From assembly GCF_030272615.1 (NCBI RefSeq), contig NC_081413.1, forward strand, positions 163,027,080 to 163,091,079: a stretch of DNA of 64,000 bases. The letters are read 5' to 3'. The position numbers and the translations under genes are program-made. Within the stretch, counting starts at the first letter, position 1. Each line of letters starts with the position of its first letter. Positions 43,199 through 55,309 of this stretch are shown here, piece by piece. Source of the stretch: Cryptomeria japonica (Eukaryota > Streptophyta > Pinopsida > Cupressales > Cupressaceae). The notes below the pieces were generated by a model, which was given only the letters and a program-made list of their open reading frames with translations, was not told the DNA's origin and searched no databases.

Positions 43199-46100
43199 GA
43201 CACCATATGATACCATATGGTGTCATAAGGGGTCCTATGGTGACCATAGGGGTCATATGGTATCCTAGGACCCCTTAGGACACCATAGGACCCCATAAGA
43301 CACCATAATGAGTCGTTATGGGTCATATTGTGTCCTAATGGGTCATATTGTGTCATACGACCCCTTTAAGACATCATATGACCCCTTAGGAATAATTATG
43401 ATCCCTTATGACACCATATTGGGTCCTATGGTGTCCTAAGGGGTCATATTATGTCCTATGACCCCTTAGGACACCATATGACCTATAACGACACAATTTG
43501 GTGTCTTAAGGGGTCATATGGTGTCCTAGGATATGATATGACCCCTATGGACACCATGTAACCCCTAACAACACCATATGGTGTCATAAGGGGTTGTATG
43601 TTTTCCTTAGGGATCATATGGTGTCCCATGAATGCTTATGACCCCTTAGGACACCATACAACCCGTTATGACACCATATTGGGTTGTTATGAGTCCTATG
43701 GTGTCTTAAGGGATCATATTATGTTCAACAACCCCTTAGGACACCATATGACCCCTAACGACACTATATGGTGTCATAAGGGGTCCTATGGTGTCCATAG
43801 GGGCCATATGGTGTCCTACGACCCTTTAGGACACTATATGACCCCTTAAAACACCATATATTGGTCGTTATGGGTGTTAAGGTGTCCATAGGGGTCATAT
43901 GGTGTCCTAGGACCTCTTAGGACACCATATGACCCCTTAACATACCATATTGGGTCGTTATGGGTCATATTGTGTCCTAATGGGTCATATTGTCTCATAT
44001 GACCACTTTAAGACATCATATGGCCCCTTAGGACACAATATGACCCCTTATGACACCATATTGGGTCACTTTGGATCATATGGTGTCCTAAGGGGTCATA
44101 TTGTGTCCTACGACCCCTTAGGACACCATATCACCCATAATGACACAATTTGGTGTCTTAAAGGGTCATATGGTGTCCTAGGACACCATATGACCCCTAT
44201 GGACACCATATGACCCCTAACAACACCATATGGTGTCATAAGGGGTTGTATGTTGTCCTTAGGTGTCATATGGTGTGCTATGAAACCTTATGACCTCTTA
44301 GGACACCATACGACCCATTACGACACCATATTGGGTTGTTATGGGTTCTATGGTGTCCTAAGGGGTCATATTATGTCCTACGACCCCTTAGGACACCATA
44401 TTACCCCTAACAAAACCATATGGTGTCATAAGGGGTCCTATGGTGTCCATAGGGGTCATATGGTGTCCTACGACCCCTTAGGACACCATACGACCCCTTA
44501 AGACACAATATTGGGTTGTTATGGGTCATATCATATGACCCCTTAGGACACAATATGACCCTTTATGTCACCATATTGGGTTGTTTTGGGTCCCATGGTG
44601 TCCAAAGGGGTCATATTGTGTCCTACGACCCCTTAGGACACCATATGACCCCTTAAGACACCATATTGGGTTGTTATGGGTCATATTGTGTCGTAATGAG
44701 TCATATTGTGCCATATGACCCCTTTAAGACATCATATAACCCCTTAGGACACAATATGACCTCTTATGACACCATATTGGGTTGCTTTGGATCCTATGGT
44801 GTCGTAAGGGGTCATATTATGTCCTACAACACCTTAGAACACCATATGACCCCTTAAGACACCATATTAGGTCATTATGGGTCATATTGTCTCCTAATGG
44901 GTCATATTGTGTCATATGACCCCTTAGGACACAATATGACCCCTTAGGACACAATATGACCCCTTATGACACCATATTGGGTGTCTTTGTGTCCTATGGT
45001 GTTCTAAGGGGTCATATTGTGTCCTACGGCCTCTTAGGACACCATATGACCCATAACGACATAATGTGGTGTCTTAAGGGGTCACATGGTGTCCTAGGAC
45101 ACCATATGACCCCTATGGACACCATATGACCCCTAAGGACACCATATGGTGTCATAATGGGTCATATGTTGTCCTTAGGGGTCATATGGTGTCCCATGAA
45201 CCCTTATAACCCCTTAGGATACCATACAACCAATTATGACACCATATTGGGTGGTTATGGGTCCTATGGTGTCCTAAGGGGTCATATTATGTCCTATGAC
45301 CCCTTAGGACACCATATGACCACTTACGACACCATATGGTGTCATAAGGGGTCCTATGATGTCCATAGGGGTAATATGGTGTCCTACGACCCCTTAGAAC
45401 ACCAAATGATGCCTTAAGACACCATATTGGGCCGTTATGGGTCTTATGGTGTCCATAGGGGTCATATGGTGTCCTAGGACCCCTAAAGACACCATATGAC
45501 CCCTTAAGACACTATATTGGGTCATTATGGGTCATATTGTGTCCCAATGGGTCATATTATGTCATATGACCCCTTTAAGACATCATATGATCCTTTAGGA
45601 CACAATATGACCCCTTATGACACCATATTGGGTTGCTTTGGGTCCTATGGTGTCCTAAGGAATCATATTGTGTCCTACGACCCCTTAGGACACTATATAA
45701 CCCATAATGACACAAATTGGTGTCTTAAGGGGTCATATGGTGTCCTAGGACACCATATGACCCCTATGGACACCATATGACACCTAACGACACCATATGG
45801 TGTCATAAGGGGTTGTATGTTGTCCTTAGGGGTCATATGGTGTCCCATGAATCCTTATGACCCCTTAGGACACCATAGGACTCGTTATGACACCATATTG
45901 GGTTGTTATGGGTCTTATGACCCCTTAGGACACTATATGACCCCTAACAACACCATATGGTGTCATAAGGGTTCCTATGGTGTCCATAGGGGTCATATGG
46001 TGCCCTACGACCCCTTAGGACACCATATGACCTCTTAAGACACCATATTGGGTTGTTATAGGTCATATTGTGTCCTAATGGGTCATATTGTGTCATATGA

Positions 46101-46926
46101 CCCCTTAGGACACAATATGACCCCTTATGACACCATATTTGGTTGCTTTGGGTCTTATGGTGTTCTAAGGGGTCATATTATGTTCTACGACCCCTTAGGA
46201 CACCATATGACCCCTAACGACACCATATGGTATCATAAGGGTTCTATGGTGTCCATAGTGGTCATATGGTATCCTATGACCCTTTAGGACACCATATGAC
46301 CCCTTAAGACACCATATTTGGTCATTAGGGATCATATTGTGTTCTAATGGGTCGTATTGTGTCATATGACCCCTTTAAGACATCATATGACCCCTTAGGA
46401 TACAATATTACCCCTTATGACACCATATTGGGTTGCTTTGGGTCCTATGGTGTCCTAGGGGGTCATATTGTGTCCTACGACCCCTTAGGACACCATATGA
46501 CTCATAACAACACAATTTGGTGTCTTAAGGGGTCATACAGTGTCCTAAGACACCATATGACCTGTATAGACACTATATGACCCCTAACAACACCATATGG
46601 TGTCATAAGGGGTCGTATGTTGTCCTTAGGGGTCATATGGTCTCCCATGAACCCTTATGGCCCCTTAGGACACCATACGACCCGTTATGACACCATATTG
46701 AGTTGTTATGGGTCCTATGGTGTCCTAAGGGGTCATATTATGTCCTACGACCCCTTAGGAAACCGTATGACCCCTAACGACACCATATGGTGTCATATGG
46801 TGTCCTACGACCCCTTAGGACACCATATAACCCCTTAAGACACCATATTTGGTTGTTATGGGTCATATTGTGTCCTAATGGGTCATAAGACATAATATGA
46901 CCAATAGCAACACAATTTGGTGTCTT
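43199..46926. repeat. Satellite of 20-bp units in both orientations
   Basis: The unit is ATATGGTGTCCTAAGGGGTC or its reverse complement GACCCCTTAGGACACCATAT, tiled without gaps for 3.7 kb, with 10-bp half units (GGTGTCATAA) in places. Runs switch orientation every few units, forming many perfect short palindromes such as GACACCATATGGTGTC. Longer blocks recur: a phrase containing ATGGTGTCCCATGAA begins near 43620, 45190, 45840 and 46640, with a variant near 44272, giving an irregular higher-order period of about 650-915 bp. Frames of 60-92 codons arise because the ~90-bp subrepeat is divisible by three; they are not genes. Confidence 0.97.
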
Positions 46927-47252
46927 AATCTCTATCTCTCTCCCCCTCTCCACTAATCTTTCTCTCTCCCCTAATCTATCTCTCTCTCCCCTAATCTCTC
47001 TCTCTGTCTCTCCTTCTCTCTCTCTATCCCTTTCCCCTAATCTCTCCATCTATATATATATATATATATATCTCACCTAATATCTCTCTATCTCTCTCTC
47101 TCCCTCCCCCCTCTCTCTCTCCCTCTCTCTCCCTCTCTCTCCCTCTTCGCTAATCTCTTTATCTCTCTCTCCCTTCCCCCCCCCTCTCTCTCTCCTAATC
47201 TCTCTCTCGCTCTCTCTCCCCCCACTCCCCCCTCTCCCTCTCCCTCTCCCTA
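46927..47252. repeat. (CT)n tract with interspersed CTCTCCCCTAAT units
   Basis: Mirror of the GA tract: CTCTCCCCTAATCTCT units separated by CT and C-rich runs, with a TA run at about 47049-47071. Confidence 0.97.
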
Positions 47253-47363
47253 ATATCATATACTCATTTATTTATAAATTAATATATTAAAATATTATAT
47301 ATTAATATATTAATAAACATTAGATTAATTATGTGCAAATTTAGTTAGTGAATTTACTTATTA

Positions 47364-47381
47364 AAATCGGATATCCGATTT
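47364..47381. promoter_or_regulatory. Palindromic motif, perfect copy (right end)
   Basis: AAATCGGATATCCGATTT is a perfect 18-bp palindrome. An AT-rich stretch (47255-47330) lies inside it. Confidence 0.55.
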
Positions 47382-47382
47382 G

Positions 47383-48862
47383 TGTTGTAAAATTTTCAAA
47401 TTTCAGCTCGGGAATCCTTTGGGATTTGGCTTGGAAGTGACAAGCCTAGAAAATCAATTGAAAAAACGTGTTTTTCAGTATTCCTTGATTTTCCAAACTT
47501 TACATTGGTGGCTGATGACTTTTTTTTAGCCAAAATTGATAAATCGAAAAGGATTTCTTAAGGAGATTCTCATCTTTCCAACAATATAAGGCTTGTCTTA
47601 TTTTGACTTTAAGAAATAACTATTATTTATTTTCTAATTGAATTCTCACAATAGTCCTAATTGATAGACTGATTGAAAAACACTCATAACTTTCAAATGG
47701 TATAACATTTTTTGAATCCGAAACATGCATCACATCATATGCTTCGTCTAATATAGGGAAAAATTTAAAAAAATTAAATTTCATAAGGTTTTGACCAAGT
47801 TAAGGTGGTCAGATGTAGGAGTTCCTGAATTTCTGAAAAGCTATAGTAAAAAATTCATAAATAATTATTTACTTTATAAAAAATTAAAAAAAAATGTGTG
47901 TCACATCCGGACATGAGTCTAATACTTATATTATAAATATTATAAAAAATATTATGATTTTATTGTGATTAGGGTGGTTAGACATACGTCTACTTCTTAT
48001 CTTTTTCCTAAAATTTTAGTACCACTGCATTGAAATTTGAAATTTTCATCAAATAGGATTGTTTTTTCCAAAAATCAACTAGTAGCTTAGAAACTACATT
48101 CAATTTTCTATATATTCTCTTCTTACATATTTTAAAAATAATGTTCACAAATTATTCAAATTTTCATGTCAAGTTGCATAACTCTGATTTTCTGAAATTT
48201 CATTGCCACTTAAGGGCCTGTTTTGGCACACCATGATCCTGCACATACCCACTATCAAATTCAACTTGTAAACTTGAGTTAAAAATAATAATTTCAATGA
48301 TATTAAAAACTATAGTTGCTTGATGTGCTCACATTTTTAGAACTTAAATCATACTTTAAATATGAAAGAGTAGCATGACTAGCAAAGTTTCCAAACATTG
48401 AGATAAAGAGGGAAATTTTGGCAAAATTATGCAACAAGTCATATAAAAAACATTTAAAGTTGAAAAGATCACAATACGATTAAAGAGAAAAAGTATATGG
48501 CCCCTTAATCTAGAGGTACTTGTGGAGTACATGTATCCTAATGACACATTTTAACTCAATAATCATGATGATGGTTCTATAGTGCAAAACGTCCTTAGTC
48601 TTTTCAAAGTTGATGTTTCACTAGAAGAAGTGGCGAATACATTGCTATCCAATCTTGAAAATATCAAATTTCATTCTACAAAAATATAATCAATATTAGC
48701 AAAAACTATGCATGATTCACCTAAAAAGCACTTTTCAAGATTCAGTTGAACTAGTGGTGAGTGATCAAGTGCATGTTGGTATTGTACAAACTCAACATGA
48801 AAAAATGTTAGATGAACATAGTATTTTGTCTCAACTAAGTCAATCATCGTGGTTATTGGAGG
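47383..48862. other. AT-rich DNA with no recognisable feature
   Basis: No open frame above 63 codons and no domain. Nothing I can support. Confidence 0.5.
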
Positions 48863-49383
48863 TGTTAGTGTAGATTTTTATTTTCCTAGTCAGTTATATA
48901 TTTTTCTTTTAGAGCTAGGTTGTTCTTATACTTTTATTAAGCTTGCTCAGGTTCATAAAGTGAGTTTGACTAGAGTATGATGTTGAGGTGTCCCATTCCT
49001 TATGGTGGTGTCCCCATTCTTAAAGGGTAGATATTTTATTGTTTTTATAAACTACTTGGTGGTCACATCCTATTGGTTGGATTTTCCACCACCATCCTAT
49101 CCTTAGTTCTATATAAACTCACTACCTAGCTTGTATTTGACATTTTAAAAAATTCCAATGCATACATTAAGATGCTCTTGCATAGGTTGGAATTCATGTA
49201 ATTTAATTCATACAGTCATTCTTTAGTAGCATCCCTTTGATTTGTTAATTTAATTTTGTAATGTTGACATTTGCACATCTCTTGGAATTATGGGTCTATA
49301 ATTGATTTATTTCATTTATATATGTATATCTTATCTCTCTCATAGATATATGTTGGTTATGCATTTATTTTGTATTTCTAACA
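48863..49383 (+). mobile_element. Probable solo LTR (copia-like)
   Basis: 521 bp starting TGTTAG and ending CTAACA (6-bp inverted ends). It has a TATA box CTATATAAACTC near 49110. Flanks are GGAGG on the left and AGAGG on the right, a 4-of-5 match to a target duplication. Orientation is from the TATA box. No primer site or coding region adjoins. Confidence 0.65.
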
Positions 49384-49914
49384 AGAGGGGGTCATGAATA
49401 TGGGAATTGATTTACATTCCCATGAATAATAGGGCATACTTTATTTTCCATCTCCAACACCCACATTAAATGTACCTTGAATGGTACATTACTATGTTGA
49501 TTGCACACATGTTGAGATGGTGAAGATAATGAAGAATTGAGAAATGATACTAAGGTAATTTGCAATGCAAGAGAGCATAAAATTGATGCAAAATTTAATC
49601 ATTCATTGAGTTTCTACTTCAATTCAATCATTAATAAATTCCTTAAGATACCCATTCACATTATCATAAAAAGAACCAAGATTCCAGATGTTAATGAAAT
49701 TTAGTTGAGTCGGTAATCTTAGCTCTTAATAGTAGATGGCTATATGAATATTTTAATTCAACAAGGTACAAAATTTTAGAAGTACGAAACCTAGACATCC
49801 ACTTGCTCTAATACCAAACATGAAAGTTATAAAATAACACTTAATTATTTTTTAAGCTAACCAAAAATCAATTGTAAAAAATAACTAACTAAAATCATAT
49901 ATTATTAACAAAGT
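49384..49914. other. AT-rich DNA, no feature recognised
   Basis: No coding or structural signal found. Confidence 0.5.
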
Positions 49915-50375
49915 ACAAAACAATTTATAACAACTATTCAAAATTAAATAATCAACAAACTATTTTTTTTTTGAAATATTATATTAACATTATCTTGCTT
50001 AAATCATAATCTTTCACACTACTTTTTTTTAGATAAAATAATAAAGAAACTAATATATATTATTTGTAACATACTTATATTTAGAGGAATATAGGTACAA
50101 AGTACGCTGAAAGATATCATATTTGTTCATTATTCCACTTAAAAAATAATTAAATTATTATATTTAATTAATATTTTAAATCATTATTATATTATGACAT
50201 TGTAATTATCAAACTATTAGTAAGATATGATTATATTGTTATGTTAATATATTTTTGTTACTATATTATTATTTTTCTATTAAACTCTTGACAAAAGAAA
50301 ACAAATATATTAAGATTGCATTATTATTATATTAGATCATATCATTATATTTTTATTTTATATTCTCGTTCTCAT
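49915..50375. repeat. Direct repeat, copy 1
   Basis: Shares long similarity with 50993-51360, for example AATCATAATCTTTCACACT and ATATCATATTTGTTCATTAT in the same order and spacing. Its end (CTATTAAACTCTTGACAAAAG) matches 55334-55354, beyond the LINE. Confidence 0.75.
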
Positions 50376-50992
50376 GTTGAAAAAAAAGAGAAGTGTATTT
50401 TATGGTGCTAATCCTATAGAGGTGGATGGTGCCCTGGTAAGGAGGAGTTTTGAGATTTTAACTGTGGAAACTCTTGCTTAATTCTTCTGACCCTATAAAG
50501 GTGGTGTTCGAAGAAAGATTTGTAGGGTGTTTTCCCTTGATAGATGGTCCCTCTCTAGATCTAGTTGTTGATACAAAGAGGGTGGTTGTTGTTTTTCCTT
50601 AGGCTACTCACTACTATGTTTATAATGCTTCTTCGTCATAGCTAGAGGCTTCTTCTACTCTTGCTAGTGGTGGTTCTTACCATTCTTTGACTACCTCTAT
50701 TGGCAATGCTTCTAAATAGGTTTTAAGGTCTATGTGTCTGAAAGTTAGGTCTGGTTGGATGGTTTTTTTTGGGATGGAATATGGATGTAAAATGGTTTCT
50801 TGTGTGCTAATTGTCTTTGTAGTTTCATTTCCATTCTATCCTTGTAACAACCTTTCATTGGTTGTTTGTTCTGGGTTTTATCTTTACTCAGTTCGTGGTG
50901 TTGTTAGAGCTTGATCTCCAAGCCTATTTGTTGATGTTTTTAGTTCAGATCTATAATGGGTTGGGGCCCTTCCCCACTTAATCAAATAAGAA
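50376..50992 (+). other. Insert between the direct repeats, possibly a LINE 3' fragment
   Basis: Less AT-rich than its surroundings. It ends TTGGGGCCCTTCCCCACTTAATCAAA, which resembles plant L1 3' ends (the stretch is at 50957-50982). Short open frames (for example 50732-50914) carry no domain I recognise. Confidence 0.3.
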
Positions 50993-51360
50993 ACTTATAA
51001 CAATTATTCAAAATTATATAATCAACACAATAAAAAATAAATTGAAACCCTATACTAAAATTATCTTTCTTAAATCATAATCTTTCACACTTTTTTTTTT
51101 CTTAGATATAAAACAATAAAAAAGTAATGTATATTATTACTAGCATACTTATCTTTAAAGGAATGTAGATAAACTACACCAAAATATATCATATTTGTTC
51201 ATTATTTCACTTAAAAAATAATTGTATTATTGTATTGTAATTAATATTAAATCATTATTATATTACCATATTGTAATTATTAAATTATTATTAATATATG
51301 ATTATATTGTTATGTTAGTATATTCTTATTAAAAGTAAAAAAACAACCAAATTATTATTA
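50993..51360. repeat. Direct repeat, copy 2 (split by the LINE)
   Basis: Homologous to 49915-50300; continues after the LINE at about 55310-55390. It shows the LINE landed in this copy. Confidence 0.75.
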
Positions 51361-54300
51361 TTTTTTTTCAAAACAAGGTGGCGGTGCCACTTAATATATT
51401 TTATTATATAAAGCTGATTCAAAGAGTTCCTGGAGAAAAGAACCAGTAAGAAAAACTCCGATCCTTGCTCTACAATACATAGAAAGGTTGTGAGATTTAA
51501 ATCTCAAATATGCCAAGAAATACAATATCTTATAGTGTCCAAAATACCGAGTGCCATAAAAAATCCCCCAGTATCGAATATTTTTTGGAATGTATTGAAC
51601 AAGATGCAGTCTAAACCAAACACATCACGAGAGTTGTGCACATTTACATAGCAGTCCACAATCTGTCTCACTTATGAATTTATCGAACTTACAATCCAAC
51701 ACACTTCTCAAATCGATATCCCTTCACAATATACAGATGCAGCAAAACCACATGACCCTACACTTATAATATCACACATACCAATTTATATTATTATGAA
51801 AAAGACCACTGTATAGCTATATGTAATATTATCCTATACCCATATCCTCCAATTTTTTTTCCTTAAGAATTGGATAAGAATCAAAATCACAATTCGGACC
51901 CATCATATTAAGTTCCTCCTTGGAACTTCCCATATATGACAAATGATCTGCAACCCGGTTCCCTTCTCTATACACATGTGAAATGGTGAAGTTTGTAAAT
52001 GTATCAATTAGTGTCCATGCTTGTTCAAGTAAATATCTTATCTACCAATTATCAGTATTTCTCTTTATGCAAGTGTTGATAATAATAGTTGAATCACCTT
52101 CAATGTGTATATATGAGATGTTTAGTTTTTTTACTAGTAGAATACCTTCAAGTAAAGCATATGCCTCTGCAAAGTTGTTAATACCCAACGGAATGAAAGC
52201 AACTTTCAAAGCTAAAACACATCCTATGTGATCCCTTATGCATACTCCTATCCCTGCATCACCTGGGTTCCCTTTAGAGGAGCCATCAAAATTTAGTTTG
52301 AAATGCATTGAATCCGGAGGACACCATTTCACTTTATTTCTATCAATTTTACTAGTTCTAACTCTCGGAAGACAAGGTGATATAGGAATAGAGATGCCCT
52401 TCCAGTAGTTAATAACTTGACCATCCCAAGAAGTAAATTCCCTATTTGAATTGAACTGATTTGAAACTTGAGCATTAACCAGTTTTGATACTAATTTTTC
52501 AATATAATTGAAAACTTCAGAAAGAGGAGATGTTTTCTTTCTAAAAATATGCTTATTTCTTTCCCACCAAAGTGACCATACTACTATGGATGGGATCACT
52601 TTCCAAATACATGCAAAAAGAGAGGATGAGTATAAGACTAGCCATGACTGGAACAAATCCCATACATTATCTAGAAGAGGTGTGCTAAAGGAAAGCTCAT
52701 CAAGCACGAACATCCAACAATAGTGAGCAAAATCACATTGGAGGAGGAGATGATCTAACGTTTCACTATGTTCACCACAAACTACACAAGCAAATGGATG
52801 TGCAATATTCAATTTAACAAGTCTCTCACTGGTGAGTATTCTCTTATGTAGAGAAAGCCAAGCAAACATCCCTGCCTTGGGAAGAACACTATTATTCCAA
52901 CAGAAATTGTAGGCTCTTTGTGAATAGGATTGAATAGACATTTGATGAATTGCCTTATACCCTTCCTTGATAGAGTACTTTCCATTCTTCGCAGGGCACC
53001 ATATCAATTTATCCAAACCATTAGAGATAAAGATAATGTGGTTTTTGAGAATCAAATAAAATTTTACCTTTTGACCTGGGGAGATTGGGAGTAGAGCTGG
53101 CTTCTTCCAAATGACACAATTTGAAGGCTTCTCAAGATCATCTATGTAATCATAAAGGTGTGAACCCCAATGAGTAGTAAATATAGAGATCACATCTTCT
53201 AGGGACTCCTCCAGATTAAGAGGGGGGAGACCACTCCATGAATCTTGCCAAAAGTTGACTTCTTTGCCATTATGTACTTGCCACGATAAGTATCTAGTAA
53301 TCACATTCCTAGAGTCCATCATGAAGTTCCAAACTACAGATCCTGATGGAGGATCAAGGATAGTAAATATACGTGAAGGGGTAGGAGTATCTAAATACTT
53401 TTCTTGCATAATTTGACACCACAAAGCATGTGGTTTTTCATACATATTCCAAACTAGCTTTCCCCCAAAGGCCTTATTCCTTTTTGATAGATCATGCAAA
53501 CCCACCTCGCCCGTAGATTTGCTTGGAGTCATTTTGTTGAGAGACACAAGCAGGATCTTTTTCTCTTCTGAAAGATTACCTTTCCAAATAAAATTCCAAA
53601 TAATTTTCTCGATATGAGAGACAATAGATTTCGGGGCTTGAAGGACTGAAATGTAGTAGTTTGGAATTGTAGCCAAAACAATTTTGACAAGAAGGATTCT
53701 GCCTGACAGAGATAACCATCTAGCTTTCCACACAAAAATTTTTCTTTTTAATTTGTCAATCATAGAATTCCAAAAAGAAGGTTTCCCTACTCCCATAAAG
53801 AAAGGGATACCCAAGTACGATGATGGAAGAGAATCCACTGGAAAGCCCAATGTCTGGATAATGCTATTAGACACCCTTTGAGAAGTATTGAATATGAATA
53901 GTTTAGATTTTTGTGCATTGATTTTCTGTCCAGATCCAAAAGTATATATGTCCAATATTTTCTTAATATGCCTTGCTTCTTGTATATTGGAATAGTCGAA
54001 TAAAGGTGTATCATCTGCAAATAAGGTGTGGGTGATAGAAATTGAGGTATTAGGGATGCATACCCCCTTCCAGAAACCTAGACTCAACTGCTTATTGACC
54101 AATCTACTAAAAGCTTCTGCCATGATAATGAATAGAAAAGGTTCAATAGCGGGTCACCTTGTCAAACCCCTTGTGTGGCTCGAAGAAAACCAGAAGGATT
54201 ACCATTAACAATAACTAAAAAATGTGCCCCGGAGAGGCAATTTTTGATCCATTTGCACCACTTATCTGAAAAGCCAAACTTTTTAAGCACTCTCAAAAGA

Positions 54301-55264
54301 AAGGACCAACATACTTTATCATATGCTTTCAACATGTCTAATTTAGCTATAAAAGCAGGGGACTGTGAAGAGTTAATTGAGTGCAGAACTTCATGGGCCA
54401 CAAGCGCACCTTCTGATGTTTCCCTGCTAGGAACAAAACCTCCTTGTTGAAGAGATATTACTTTAGGTATCAAGGATTTTAACCGGAGATAGATAGCTTT
54501 TGTGAAAATCTTGTACACTAAATTATATAAGGAGATAGGCCTAAAATCTGCAAAAGATTGAGGGTTATTGGATTTGGGGATAAGAGCAAGATGGGTTAAA
54601 TTGAAGTTCTTGAGAATAAAAGCTTTTTGTCTTGACTCCTCCAAAGCCATTAAAAGATCAAAGCCTAAAACGTCCCAACACTTTTGAAAGAATAGTATGG
54701 TGAAACCATCGGGGCCTGGAGACTTGTCAGGAGCCATCAAAAATACCACCTCTTGTAATTCAACAAGAGAGAAAGGTTGCATCAAATAATCATTATCACG
54801 TTGTGAAATCGGACAAGGAATGGAGTCTCAAAATATGTCGACACTGGACTCCTCAGAAACAAAAGGAGGGGAGGGAGCAAGAAGATTTTTATAGAAGACT
54901 TCACCCTCTTCCCTAATTTCTTGTTCATTAGTTAATTTTTCCCCCAAAGAAGAGGCATTTATAGAAAAGATAGTAGATGTAGCTTGCTTAATCTTTGCAA
55001 AAGCCTAGATGAATTTAGTATTTTTATCTCCTTTTAACCATAATTCCCTTGATTTTTGTCTCCAGTATTCCTCCTCTCTAGAGCACAGTTCTTCCTAGTA
55101 GCTTTGTAACTGCTTCTACTTTAAGAAAATTTCTGGATTAATCCCAGTAGAAAAGATAAGTTCATTGACATCTTTTAATTCCTTCTCTACCTTTGTTTTT
55201 TCTGCAAAGATAATTTTGAATACTTTCCTATTCCAGACTTTGATATTTGCTTTTACAAACTGCA
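51361..55264 (-). mobile_element. 5'-truncated L1-type LINE
   Basis: Runs from a 5' break at about 55264 to a poly(A) tail (minus AAAAAAAA at 51361-51368). The 3' UTR ends with GTGGCACCGCCACCTTG, typical of plant L1 tails. ORF1 and the endonuclease are missing. Flanks are ATT repeats on both sides, so the target duplication is ambiguous. It sits within direct-repeat copy 2. Confidence 0.88.
51829..55264 (-). pseudogene. L1 ORF2: reverse transcriptase and RNase H, with stops and frameshift
   Basis: Minus-strand order: linker (EEEYWRQKSRELWLKGDKNT), RT beginning APDKSPGPDGFTILFFQKCW, LIPKSNNPQSFADFRPISL, LDMLKAYDKVCW, then GV-stop-QGDPLL where the conserved text is GVRQGDPLSP, a frameshift near 54140, and HTLFADDTPLF (FADD at about 54021-54010). 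It continues as a 693-codon frame with the zf-RVT region (CVVCGEHSETLDHLLLQC) and RNase H (LNFDGSSKGNPGDAGIGVCI). A TAG at 52042-52044 interrupts the tail, which goes on to REGNRVADHLSYMG and a natural stop at 51829. RNase H at the C-terminus is a feature of plant L1 clades. Not functional. Confidence 0.92.
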
Positions 55265-55309
55265 TTATTATTATTATTATTATTATATTTTGAATACTTT
55301 CCTATTCCA
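55265..55309. repeat. ATT microsatellite and duplicated 23-bp LINE segment
   Basis: ATT repeats (55265-55286), then a second exact copy of ATTTTGAATACTTTCCTATT plus CCA (55287-55309), whose first copy is at 55213-55235 inside the LINE. Confidence 0.85.

Noticed and set aside
43598-46840. Family of 60-92-codon proteins with repeated GSYGVLRGH text
   Set aside because: They are read-through of satellite subrepeats of about 90 bp in one frame; the same DNA is open in several frames on both strands.
43199-46926. CRISPR-like array of short palindromic repeats
   Set aside because: Units abut with no unique spacers, alternate strand, and sit among plant retroelements; it is a satellite.
49105-49120. 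TATA box as promoter of a host gene
   Set aside because: It lies in the expected U3 position of a solo LTR and no coding region follows.
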